Positions 19,283-26,308 of a stretch of 64,000 nt of DNA are shown in pieces; the first letter of the stretch is position 1; each line of letters opens with the position of its first letter. The DNA is taken from positions 62,001 through 126,000 of the forward strand of contig CALSRO010000002.1 of NCBI GenBank assembly GCA_943788775.1. Reading direction: 5' to 3'. The translations under genes were made by a program, and so were the position numbers. The notes beneath the pieces were generated by a model. That model ran no database searches. It saw only the letters and a program-made list of their open reading frames with translations, and was not told the DNA's origin. Origin of the DNA: an uncultured Flavobacteriales bacterium. Lineage in GTDB: Bacteria; Bacteroidota; Bacteroidia; Flavobacteriales_G; Salibacteraceae.

Positions 19283-20281
19283 ATGGCAAGAGATTATACC
19301 AAGTATAACGTAGAAGGTTCAGGACAGAACCTAAACAAAAGACAAGTAGTTTTTACTATCGTTAAGGACTATGTAGAAAAAAACAACCCAAGTTTTGATG
19401 ACTTGCAAAAGGCATTTCCAGATGAAGTGCAAGGCTCAAAAGGGTTTATCCGCAAAGAAGCAGAGGTAAAAACCCCAAAGCACTTCAACATGCGTGAACC
19501 ACTTAAAATTAAGAATGGTGCACATGTAGTAGTTTCTAATCAGTGGGGAGCTAATATTGATGATTTTATTACTTCGGCTGAAAAACTTGATTACAAAATT
19601 TCAAAATCAGAAATTTCAAAATCAGAAATTTCAAAATCAGAAAAATTAATTGATTTAACGGACTTTGATCCTTTTCAACTTAATAAACAATTTAAAGAAT
19701 ATTTGAATGATGATGATATTTGTACAAAACTAGATGAAGAGTTAGAATCTTTAATTGATCAAGATCCTAAATTTATGTCTTATGCTAGGATATTTGAGCT
19801 TGTTTCGGGTTTTCAATATGAGTATTATCGAGAAGATATTAAAACATATTTCACTATTTCAGACGATGAAAATACACTCCTTAATTTATTGCAAGAAGAG
19901 TCTTTAATAAGTAGAATTGTCAATAAGCATAAATTAAAAACATCAAATGTTACTTCAAATAATACAGATTTTAAACTGTTGTTTACAGCATATTTATGTG
20001 AGGCGATCAATAAATTAGTGGATCTAGATGACGAAGAAATCTTAGCTGAATTTATTTTCGCTCAATCGTGCAGCGAAGAAGAAGGAATAGAATTAGATGA
20101 TGATGGCGACTGGCTCTCAGATTTAACAATTGATATTCTTAATTATATCTATGATAAAAATGTTTCGTCAGAAGAATATGAAGAAGGATGTACATTACAT
20201 GGGTCTTATTTTGGAGATTATAATGACTTGGGCTACGATTATGTTAAAGTGTCAAGAGAACTAATCGACTCAATGATATAA
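19283..20281 (+). CDS. Accessory protein with conserved N-terminal module, 332 aa
   Basis: The N-terminal ~95 residues (MARDYTKYNVEG, KRQVVFTIVKDYVEK, FPDEVQGSKGFI, HVVVSNQWG) resemble a module I recall in bacterial accessory proteins, with the FPDxxQGSxG and VVxxNQWG phrases, attached to different C-terminal parts. The C-terminal ~230 residues are acidic (runs of Asp/Glu) and unrecognised; the end (DWLSDLTIDILNYIY, GYDYVKVSRELI) matches that of the broken upstream copy. Residues ~104-118 hold a triplicated ISKSE unit. It starts 12 bases after the broken copy and probably belongs to the same transcript. Function unknown; the location suggests an element-borne accessory trait. Confidence 0.75.
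   Translation: MARDYTKYNVEGSGQNLNKRQVVFTIVKDYVEKNNPSFDDLQKAFPDEVQGSKGFIRKEAEVKTPKHFNMREPLKIKNGAHVVVSNQWGANIDDFITSAEKLDYKISKSEISKSEISKSEKLIDLTDFDPFQLNKQFKEYLNDDDICTKLDEELESLIDQDPKFMSYARIFELVSGFQYEYYREDIKTYFTISDDENTLLNLLQEESLISRIVNKHKLKTSNVTSNNTDFKLLFTAYLCEAINKLVDLDDEEILAEFIFAQSCSEEEGIELDDDGDWLSDLTIDILNYIYDKNVSSEEYEEGCTLHGSYFGDYNDLGYDYVKVSRELIDSMI
19596..19640 (+). repeat. Three perfect copies of a 15-bp unit
   Basis: AAATTTCAAAATCAG is repeated three times head to tail inside the 332-aa gene. The unit is a multiple of three, so it adds the residues ISKSE without shifting frame. The broken copy lacks the array. Confidence 0.95.
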
Positions 20282-20483
20282 AAAGCTTGAAAAATCAGCT
20301 CCATCAGAATGGAGACTTATCATTTGAGATAGTTAAAGATGCCTTATTTGCTCTAGCAATTTATGTTGATGACATAAGTATGAAGACAAACTATGGCAGG
20401 GAACATATTTAATAAACTTAGAGGATGTTGCACAAGAACTGCTAGATAATGAAGTTTGTGATATTGACTACATAAGGTATTGA
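20281..20483 (+). pseudogene. Remnant of a small gene, start lost and frame broken
   Basis: The 229 bases between two intact genes are not empty. From 20281 one frame reads through QNGDLSFEIVKDALFALAIY and stops at 20410-20412; a second frame from 20412 continues NLEDVAQELLDNEVCDIDYIRY to a stop at 20481. Both have normal amino-acid composition, suggesting one former C-terminal coding segment with an indel near 20405-20412 and no start codon. I do not recognise the family. Confidence 0.45.
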
Positions 20484-20510
20484 ACTTAACAAATTCAAAA
20501 GAAACAAAAA

Positions 20511-21194
20511 ATGGCAATAAAAATATTTAACGAGCAAGTTCAAAAGGATTATATTGAACATGAAATTTTTCATCCATCCCAAGAATCCTACCCACTTATG
20601 AAGTACGATGAGGATTATGGTAGTGTAAAGCCATTTGAAAAAGTCAGATTTTTTTCCGTTGGACTTAATCCCTCATTGACGGGTAATGCAAGAACGAAAT
20701 TAGACGAACTAAGGAAGAGTAATGAATCTTTTGATAATGTTAAAGAGCTTACTGATTATCAAAACGAACTTAAATATTCAAAACAAATTCCATACTTTAA
20801 GCGGATAGATGGATTTTTTAAAGAGATTTCCGGCAGCAATACTTTTAAAGATAGTGTATTCCATTATGATTTTTGTCAGTTAAGAGAAACAGAATCTAAT
20901 AAAGTTAAACTGGTAATTAAGGATAACTTCAAGTTGCTGTCTGGTCACTTTTCACAAATTATTCAAATTGTTAATCCTGAAGTAATTTTTATCTTCAATG
21001 GTTTTCTCTCTTCATTACTCTTAGAGAAAAAGTTTACCACTACTAAACCTGATAAAAAGAATGGCTGTTATTTCCTTAAGGGAATGGATCGTTCACCGAA
21101 AATTGTACTTGCTAATCAATTATCAGGTGGCGCTACGTCTAAGGTTCACAAGGAACTCTTGATATGGCACAGCAAAAGACTAATAAATGAATAA
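20511..21194 (+). CDS. Unknown protein, possibly uracil-DNA-glycosylase-like fold
   Basis: The 227-residue product has FFSVGLNPSLTGNARTK near residue 48, similar in form to the GxNPS/G loop of the uracil-DNA glycosylase superfamily, then HYDFCQLRET, then a hydrophobic strand NPEVIFIFNG, and near the C-terminus VLANQLSGGATSKVHKELL, placed where that superfamily has its HPS-type loop. This is weak similarity by eye, so the assignment is tentative. It overlaps the next small gene by eight bases and belongs to a forward run of four genes (20511-22517). The start ATG follows the sequence AAAGAAACAAAAA, also found before the ATG at 19283, so the two genes share leader DNA. Confidence 0.55.
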   Translation: MAIKIFNEQVQKDYIEHEIFHPSQESYPLMKYDEDYGSVKPFEKVRFFSVGLNPSLTGNARTKLDELRKSNESFDNVKELTDYQNELKYSKQIPYFKRIDGFFKEISGSNTFKDSVFHYDFCQLRETESNKVKLVIKDNFKLLSGHFSQIIQIVNPEVIFIFNGFLSSLLLEKKFTTTKPDKKNGCYFLKGMDRSPKIVLANQLSGGATSKVHKELLIWHSKRLINE

Positions 21195-21390
21195 TGAATT
21201 GTTTACATATTCTTTGCGCTATGTAGAGGAGCTTCATAACAAGCTTTTTGGTATGCGCTTTAGTAAAGATGATTTTGAACAGTTAAATGTACTTTATGAT
21301 CTTAAGAATTTAAAGAGCAATCTTGACCTAGAGGATTTATATGAGAAGGTAGAGGAGCTTATTGATTCATGTAACGCAAGAAAAGGTTGA
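21187..21390 (+). CDS. Small acidic protein, 67 aa
   Basis: The ATG overlaps the end of the previous gene by eight bases, typical of coupled translation. The product (MNNELFTYSLRYVEELHNKL start, then a LEDLYEKVEELIDSC helix) looks helical with coiled-coil-like heptads and has no leader. The 3' end overlaps the next gene by 29 bases if that gene starts at TTG 21362. I do not recognise it. Confidence 0.5.
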   Translation: MNNELFTYSLRYVEELHNKLFGMRFSKDDFEQLNVLYDLKNLKSNLDLEDLYEKVEELIDSCNARKG

Positions 21391-22030
21391 TGAAGTTGAA
21401 AAAGAGTCTGCAGAACTTTTAGAGTCTTACACCACTCATTACCAGTCAGTATTTATGGTTGATGGGTTTGCCTGTGCGTCAATTGCTGAAGCGCTAAAGC
21501 ATGCCCTAGTGGTTTATACAGTGGTAAAAGAAAATAAAATTGATCAGAAGCTTCTTACAGCTTACCCTAAGCTGAAAAAGATTTTATCACGAAGCACAAA
21601 AACGGATAGTATTATTGGTGGCTGGTATTTTAATGCTAATTTTTTTGCTTTCAATTCTACCATTTTCCAACAGCTTGGCTTAGCAATGAATACCATTAGA
21701 ACAAATGATAAGGTATTAAGTACAAAGTCACTAAATTTTTTAGAAGAAGTATATCGGTATCAAATCGGTGAACGCATTAACGAGATCGAATCCGTTTGGA
21801 GAGAAACGAGGAGAGGTAATAAAAGATGGCAGGGTAGGTGGCTTCGAAATATAGTGGATGGTAATAAAGGAGAACAAACCCATAATTTAGACTGGATCTC
21901 TGATACTGAAGTAATTTATCAGAACACTTATGGAGTGGGTTTATCAGGGGGTAGTGAAGCGTGTCTTTATCAAAAAGATAATAAAGGGGATTGGCGCAAG
22001 GTAAAAACGCTTCAAAAGCTAATACGTTAA
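21362..22030 (+). CDS. Unknown accessory protein, ~222 aa
   Basis: The frame is open from TTG 21362; no ATG occurs before residue 32 (MVDGFACASIAEAL), so the true start is uncertain. It may use the TTG with overlap into the small upstream gene. The protein is mostly helical, with a central aromatic stretch (GGWYFNANFFAFNS) and a Trp/Arg-rich segment (WRETRRGNKRWQGRWLRN) that could contact nucleic acid. No leader or membrane segment is seen. It is followed seven bases later by the deoxynucleotidase gene, so the genes are probably cotranscribed. Family not recognised. Confidence 0.6.
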   Translation: MIHVTQEKVDEVEKESAELLESYTTHYQSVFMVDGFACASIAEALKHALVVYTVVKENKIDQKLLTAYPKLKKILSRSTKTDSIIGGWYFNANFFAFNSTIFQQLGLAMNTIRTNDKVLSTKSLNFLEEVYRYQIGERINEIESVWRETRRGNKRWQGRWLRNIVDGNKGEQTHNLDWISDTEVIYQNTYGVGLSGGSEACLYQKDNKGDWRKVKTLQKLIR

Positions 22031-22037
22031 GTAGTTT

Positions 22038-22517
22038 ATGATTAAGCCAATTGCGTACATAGACATGGATGGAGTAATTGCTGATTTTTCAAAAGCGATT
22101 AAAACACATCCAGAAGCGACATCAGAGACCTACATAGACAACCCTGATAATATTCCTGGTATTTTTGAGCATTTAGAGCTACTACCTGGAGCCAAAGAAG
22201 CTATTCATCAACTCCACTTATCAAATAAATATGACTTATTTATATTAACAACTGCACCCTGGGATAATCCTACAGCTTGGATGCACAAGCGTTTATGGAT
22301 TGAGGCGCATTTTGAAAAAATCTTCTATAAAAAAGTAATTATCACCCACAGAAAGGATTTATTAATGGGTGATTATTTAATCGATGACCGTATCGCTAAT
22401 GGTGCGGGCAACTTTAAGGGGACTCACCTTCATTTTGGGTGGGATTACATCAATCATAAAAATAATACCTATCCAAATTGGGAAGCTATTTTGGATTATT
22501 TTAGGATACACAGTTAA
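22038..22517 (+). CDS. 5'(3')-deoxyribonucleotidase-like HAD phosphatase
   Basis: The 159-residue protein has the HAD motifs in order: YIDMDGVIADF (motif I with nucleophile Asp and acid/base Asp), FILTTAPW (motif II Thr), the Lys in THRKDLLMGDY (motif III) and LIDDRIANG (motif IV aspartates). The small cap insert and the DMDGV(I/L)AD start fit the NT5C family, which dephosphorylates deoxyribonucleoside monophosphates. In this accessory setting, next to a possible uracil-glycosylase-like gene, it may change dNTP pools, but that is inference. It is the last gene of the forward run and is followed by a strong terminator at 22641. Confidence 0.85.
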   Translation: MIKPIAYIDMDGVIADFSKAIKTHPEATSETYIDNPDNIPGIFEHLELLPGAKEAIHQLHLSNKYDLFILTTAPWDNPTAWMHKRLWIEAHFEKIFYKKVIITHRKDLLMGDYLIDDRIANGAGNFKGTHLHFGWDYINHKNNTYPNWEAILDYFRIHS

Positions 22518-22581
22518 TGATGAGTCAAACACGTATGCTTGAATTAGTTTTTTAAGGCCTCCGCATTAACCTTTCATCATC

Positions 22582-22642
22582 GAGAATGGTGCCTACATCC
22601 CGTATAATAAAGTTCGATATTTGTCGGTTTCTTTGTACTAAA
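22582..22642. repeat. 61-bp direct repeat, copy 1
   Basis: This segment matches 31243-31303 over 61 bases without gaps; the 31-base core from ATAATAAAGTTC to GGTTTC and beyond is nearly invariant and every difference I count is a transition. It ends at GTACtaAAA, the same junction motif as at 16851 and 31296. It looks like the right end of an inserted element. Confidence 0.7.
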
Positions 22643-22683
22643 CGGGAATAATCAGAGAAATCTGTTTTATTCCCGTTTTTTTT
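22641..22683 (+). terminator. Terminator downstream of the deoxynucleotidase gene
   Basis: AACGGGAATAA pairs with TTATTCCCGTT around a ~15-base loop and is followed by T8 on the forward strand. It begins exactly where the 61-bp repeat ends. Confidence 0.85.
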
Positions 22684-22840
22684 ATGCTTGTTTTTTATTG
22701 ATAATGAAGGGATTACGCTGAAAATTGAATTAATTCTCGTGGTTCGATAATCGTCATTTTTGAAGTCATCCAGAATCCCGTCCGGAAACACCATTTTTTG
22801 AATACTTCTCTTTACCTCAGAGGAAGAACGAATTGCTCGT

Positions 22841-23188
22841 TTGAAAAATGCTTTGACTGTAACGGTTTATGATAAAGGATTTACTGAGTACAACTACCAG
22901 GATTATATCACTTACAAATTCGCTTTTGAAAATAAGACAGATAAGGACATTACAGCCTTTACCGGTCAAATGGTGTTTTTAGATTTGTTTGATAAAGAAA
23001 TAAAGTCATTGAATTTGACCTATGATGATGGTGTAAAAGCTAACTCAACTACAAATTACAATGCCCAAACAGACTATAATCAATTTATGGATGATGATCA
23101 ACTACTAAAATCGAAGTCATTGAAACAAATCAAGCTGCAATGGAAACCAGAGAAGATTCTGTTTGCAGATGGAACAACAATGGAGTAA
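22841..23188 (+). CDS. Unknown protein, probably 5'-truncated, 115 aa or less
   Basis: The only candidate start is TTG 22841; the frame is open further left to a stop at about 22799, reading SEEERIARLKNALTV, which looks like authentic coding sequence without a start. The product (TVYDKGFTEYNYQDYITYKF, ENKTDKDITAFTGQMVF) is beta-rich and resembles the immunoglobulin-like or FxLYD-type domains often found at the C-terminus of small lipoproteins, but here there is no leader. I infer that a longer gene lost its 5' end when it was joined to the recombinase remnant. Its stop abuts the stop of the convergent DUF2779 gene. Confidence 0.45.
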   Translation: MKNALTVTVYDKGFTEYNYQDYITYKFAFENKTDKDITAFTGQMVFLDLFDKEIKSLNLTYDDGVKANSTTNYNAQTDYNQFMDDDQLLKSKSLKQIKLQWKPEKILFADGTTME

Positions 23189-24997
23189 TTATTTCAAATT
23201 CCTCCAATGCTCCCAAATTATCACCATAGCAAGCGTATCCAGTTTGCAATAACGTAATAAAGCCTCTTTGTAGGCTTTTTTTATTTCCGGTTTGTTTTTG
23301 CTGATACCAAAGAGCATATCCTCATAAGCTCGCATGGCTCCAGTTCCTTCGTTTACCTTTTCGGCATTTTCCAATAGGTCTATGGGTGGCAAATGTTTGT
23401 ATGGGTTATCAATGATTCCGTCTTCGCCACGATGCAATAAATTGATGCCTTCGTCAAAATTAGCTAGCCAGTTTTCGGTTCGTTTAGACTTGCTAGCAGC
23501 CAAAACAGCCGGCAGGCTTACTTTAATACTGGTACGTCCTTTCATTACCGGATGGAAGTAATATTTCAATGCCAAGTCGTTCATGTCCACAAAGGCTCCT
23601 GCTCCGTTTTTATCAAACTTCACCACGTATTCCAACCATCGCTTTAATCCCGAAATGGATTGGTTGTACTCTTCCATTTGATAATAGATGTTTCGCAAGG
23701 TGGTATTCTCATGCGAGCTCCACATCAAAAGTGTACCATCATAACCGACCTTATTCATTAAGCTTTCTGCAAAGGCAAAACTTGGGAATTTAGGATCGGT
23801 ATTGAGCCATTCGCTATGAATGGGTTCTGCTCCGGGTTGTTTAATGGTGTGGCAACTCCATTGGAAAGCACTCATTTCATAAGGTCGCATGCCCTTATGA
23901 AAAGGTAATGCCGTAATACAGGTTTCAAAGTCAATAAAATGCAGCGGATATTTCCACGAGTTGATTTCCTCTTTCAATTCCCTTGCAATCCATTCCGATT
24001 GAGCTTTGGTATTGTTGATCTGTATCAATCTGCGTTCACCCCAAACCCCTTCAAACGCTTTTTCAGGCAAGGCATCAACATCCAGTTTCTTCTCTCCAAT
24101 TAAAGCATTGGCAACGGATTCCTTGTTTTCTTTAATATTCCCCAAACGGTACACATCCCGGATATGCAATTCCGGCTCCGGCATTCCTTTCCAACATTCA
24201 TGGTAGCCGTTTTTATCATCTCCGGCATTGTATTCACAAGAGAAGCAACCAATATTCAAAGGTTCCTGAATTTTCTCTCCCTTCTCTAAGCTCTCTGAAT
24301 AAACTTTGATGGCGTTCTTAATGATGGAGCTACGTTTTTTCACTTCATCGTTTACACCCACCTTTACCATTAAATCATCCTTACGAATAAGTTCAGGATC
24401 ACCAATAAACTCAATCTCGTAAAACTTAAACTGATTATGAGCTTCTACTTCTTTGAGCTCAAACAAAGCATTTAAGCCATCTATTTGGGTTCGCTTGGCT
24501 TTGTCCGGAACAAACAGAAAACAGTCGATATGAGCATCCGGAAACATTTCTTGTAAAAGCTCTTTTTGAAAAGCAATGTCCTCTAAGTACTCATCCCAAC
24601 CTTTGTCAAATTTCGGGTTATCAGAATCAAAGCCTTTGGACTTTACCTCAATAATTTCAAAACGATTGCCTGCTTTGACTAAAATATCAATGGCAGCCAC
24701 TTTGCCTTCTATCAACAAAGCCGGTTCAAAAAGGACTACATTTTCTTTTTGCAGCTCTTCTTTGGTTTGGGCAATGGCACTCTCCAGTCCAAGTTCGTTT
24801 TGTATGCGAATACCTTCCGGAAAATGAAGTGTAGCCAATTTACCAACGGCATAACCACCTTCGGCAAGGTACTCCATGTATTCGTTACCATCATTGGCAG
24901 ATGGGTAGCCGTTTTTCTTGTAATACAGCTTGGTCGTGCAGCTTCGGGCTACCTTAAAATCGGACTTGGATAATATTTTTGAAAAGTCGGTTTTCAT
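23189..24997 (-). CDS. DUF2779-type nuclease-like protein
   Basis: The 602-residue protein has two recognisable parts. Residues ~70-150 contain ALLIEGKVAAIDILVKAG followed by EIIEVKSKG, a Cas4/RecB-like PD-(D/E)xK pattern (Asp then E-x-K). From ~residue 345 LHFIDFETCITALPFHKG and MRPYEMSAFQWSCH match the DUF2779 family, whose DFE motif suggests an RNase H/3'-5' exonuclease-like fold. A cysteine group in the middle (IGCFSCEYNAGDD and YHECWKG) could bind a metal or Fe-S cluster with the N-terminal nuclease part. Such proteins occur in mobile and defence-rich regions; a DNA-processing role is inferred. Transcribed alone, with the IS element just upstream. Confidence 0.75.
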   Translation of the reverse strand: MKTDFSKILSKSDFKVARSCTTKLYYKKNGYPSANDGNEYMEYLAEGGYAVGKLATLHFPEGIRIQNELGLESAIAQTKEELQKENVVLFEPALLIEGKVAAIDILVKAGNRFEIIEVKSKGFDSDNPKFDKGWDEYLEDIAFQKELLQEMFPDAHIDCFLFVPDKAKRTQIDGLNALFELKEVEAHNQFKFYEIEFIGDPELIRKDDLMVKVGVNDEVKKRSSIIKNAIKVYSESLEKGEKIQEPLNIGCFSCEYNAGDDKNGYHECWKGMPEPELHIRDVYRLGNIKENKESVANALIGEKKLDVDALPEKAFEGVWGERRLIQINNTKAQSEWIARELKEEINSWKYPLHFIDFETCITALPFHKGMRPYEMSAFQWSCHTIKQPGAEPIHSEWLNTDPKFPSFAFAESLMNKVGYDGTLLMWSSHENTTLRNIYYQMEEYNQSISGLKRWLEYVVKFDKNGAGAFVDMNDLALKYYFHPVMKGRTSIKVSLPAVLAASKSKRTENWLANFDEGINLLHRGEDGIIDNPYKHLPPIDLLENAEKVNEGTGAMRAYEDMLFGISKNKPEIKKAYKEALLRYCKLDTLAMVIIWEHWRNLK

Positions 24998-25089
24998 GTT
25001 AATTCAACGCCTTATACCAATAGAAAAATGCTGCTTTGTGTAGATACCCCATTTGTTAGGACAGTTTCCATTCAAATTTAGGTTAATAA

Positions 25090-25911
25090 TCATGCCGCTT
25101 GTTTAGCGTATATTTCTGCAGGTATTTCGTAGTCCAGAGCCTCATGTCTTCTTGCGTGATTGTAGTAGTTGAAGTATTCAGCTAATAACAGGTAGAGATC
25201 CATTCCGTCTTTGGGTGGGTTTAAGTAGAGCTTCTCATACTTCACATTCCGCCACAGTCGTTCGATGAAGGCATTATCAGTAGCTCTTCCTTTTCCATCC
25301 ATACTCAGGCGTATTTCTTGACTCAAGACATAGGATGAGAACTCCTCTGAGGTAAACTGACTTCCCTGATCTGTGTTAATGATTTCGGGCTTGCCATGGA
25401 GCCTTATAGCTTCCTCTAGGCATTCCTTACACCAGTTAGCGTCCATGCTATTAGACACACTCCAGTTGAGCACATACCGACTGTGCAAATCAATGATAGC
25501 CACTAGATACATGTACCCCTTCTTCATTGGGATGTAGGTGATGTCAATTGCCCAGACTTGATTCTTTCGGTCAATGGTTAAGTTGCGAAGCAAATAAGGG
25601 AACACCGGATGGCTCTTGCATCTTCTGGATGTGTGCCTACCCGGCATTACCGCTTGTAAACCCATAACCTTGTAATAGAGGCGTTCGATTCGATTCCTAC
25701 TCACCTGATAGCCCTTATCACGTCTCAACCATATATGCATCCTCTTTGCGCCTTTAAATGGGTGATGCAGATAGTGCTCATCCATCTCGCGCATGAGTTC
25801 CAGGTTGAGTTTGCTTTCACCTTTGGGCTTGTAATACAACCCTGATCGGTGCACCGAAAGTGCTTTACTTTGCTTCACAACACTGAGTTTTGAATGACCC
25901 TTGCGTATCAT
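25090..25911 (-). CDS. IS3-family transposase OrfB (DDE integrase part)
   Basis: The rve-type catalytic core is clear: WAIDITYIPMKKGY supplies the first Asp, INTDQGSQFTSEEF the second, and TDNAFIERLWRNVKYE the Glu. An N-terminal HTH_21-like region precedes it (LELMREMDEHYLHHPFKGAKR). The ATG at 25911 gives 273 residues, but in this family OrfB is normally made as an OrfAB fusion by -1 frameshifting; the -1 frame is open upstream into orfA (KRSLALRPLAERRK). All catalytic residues are present, so the transposase may be functional. Confidence 0.93.
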   Translation of the reverse strand: MIRKGHSKLSVVKQSKALSVHRSGLYYKPKGESKLNLELMREMDEHYLHHPFKGAKRMHIWLRRDKGYQVSRNRIERLYYKVMGLQAVMPGRHTSRRCKSHPVFPYLLRNLTIDRKNQVWAIDITYIPMKKGYMYLVAIIDLHSRYVLNWSVSNSMDANWCKECLEEAIRLHGKPEIINTDQGSQFTSEEFSSYVLSQEIRLSMDGKGRATDNAFIERLWRNVKYEKLYLNPPKDGMDLYLLLAEYFNYYNHARRHEALDYEIPAEIYAKQAA

Positions 25912-25934
25912 CTTTCTTCGTTCTGCTAATGGTC

Positions 25935-26210
25935 TTAGCGCAAGGCTTCTTTTAAAAAATCATTCTCGATTTTAAGCTCACCTATCGTCTTGAGCAAGCG
26001 ATCCTTCTCTTTCTCAGCTTCACTTTTCTTGTCCTTTTTTCCAGACTCAAAAACGTCACTAGCGCTTTCTAAAAAATCCTTCTTCCATGCGCTAATTTGA
26101 GTAGGTTGAAGCTCATACTTTTGAGCTAGTTCAGCTAAACTACTTCGCTCTTTGATTGCCTCTAGTACCACTTTGGTCTTGAAGCTCGATGTGAATTTTC
26201 TTCGTGTCAT
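25935..26210 (-). CDS. IS3-family transposase OrfA (HTH)
   Basis: The 91-residue product is the usual helix-turn-helix protein of IS3 elements: RRKFTSSFKTKVVLEAI, then LAELAQKYELQPTQISAWKK as the HTH, and a C-terminal leucine-zipper-like helix (KTIGELKIENDFLKEAL). It binds the terminal repeats and, after frameshifting, forms the N-terminus of the OrfAB transposase. Confidence 0.93.
   Translation of the reverse strand: MTRRKFTSSFKTKVVLEAIKERSSLAELAQKYELQPTQISAWKKDFLESASDVFESGKKDKKSEAEKEKDRLLKTIGELKIENDFLKEALR
25950..25956 (-). promoter_or_regulatory. Candidate -1 ribosomal frameshift site of the IS
   Basis: Read on the reverse strand, T TTA AAA in the orfA frame is an X XXY YYZ slippery heptamer near the end of orfA. 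Slipping back one base leads into the open frame that continues as OrfB. This matches the known expression strategy of IS3-family elements. Confidence 0.7.
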
Positions 26211-26308
26211 ATTACAGTAAATTTATTCATTAAACTTACTGTCCGAATTCTTGGGGTATCTACATTATATTCAGCCTTACAAGATAATGGGTCTTTAGAA
26301 TCTAAAAA

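Larger units (their letters stand above)
22552..22830 (-). pseudogene. Serine recombinase, C-terminal remnant
   Basis: On the reverse strand the frame reads SSEVKRSIQKMVFPDGI, then YRTTRINSIFSVIPSLS and a Lys/Asn-rich tail. The FPxGI...RTxxxNxxFS pattern is what I recall at the C-terminus of large serine recombinases carried by Bacteroidota elements. The catalytic and zinc-ribbon parts are missing; upstream the frame soon meets a stop and collides with a forward-strand gene piece at about 22800-22840. The 3' end runs into the 61-bp repeat, consistent with a recombinase lying at the end of its own element. An ATG at 22794 gives an 80-codon frame that is unlikely to be a separate gene. Confidence 0.5.
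25039..26264 (-). mobile_element. IS3-family insertion sequence, 1226 bp
   Basis: The element is bounded by 27-bp imperfect inverted repeats starting TGTAGATACCCCA at both ends (25039-25065 and 26238-26264; about 22 of 27 positions agree) and ending GGACAGT on the inner side. It encodes OrfA and OrfB on the reverse strand. The terminal TG..CA agrees with the family. The flanking trinucleotides are TTG (25036-25038) and TTA (26265-26267), so no perfect 3-bp target duplication is present; one flank may have mutated or the two sides may come from a rearrangement. Confidence 0.92.

Noticed and set aside
22552..22794. An intact 80-residue gene on the reverse strand
   Set aside because: The frame continues upstream as recombinase-like sequence without a start, and it crosses a forward-strand terminator and the 61-bp repeat. 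A remnant is the better reading.
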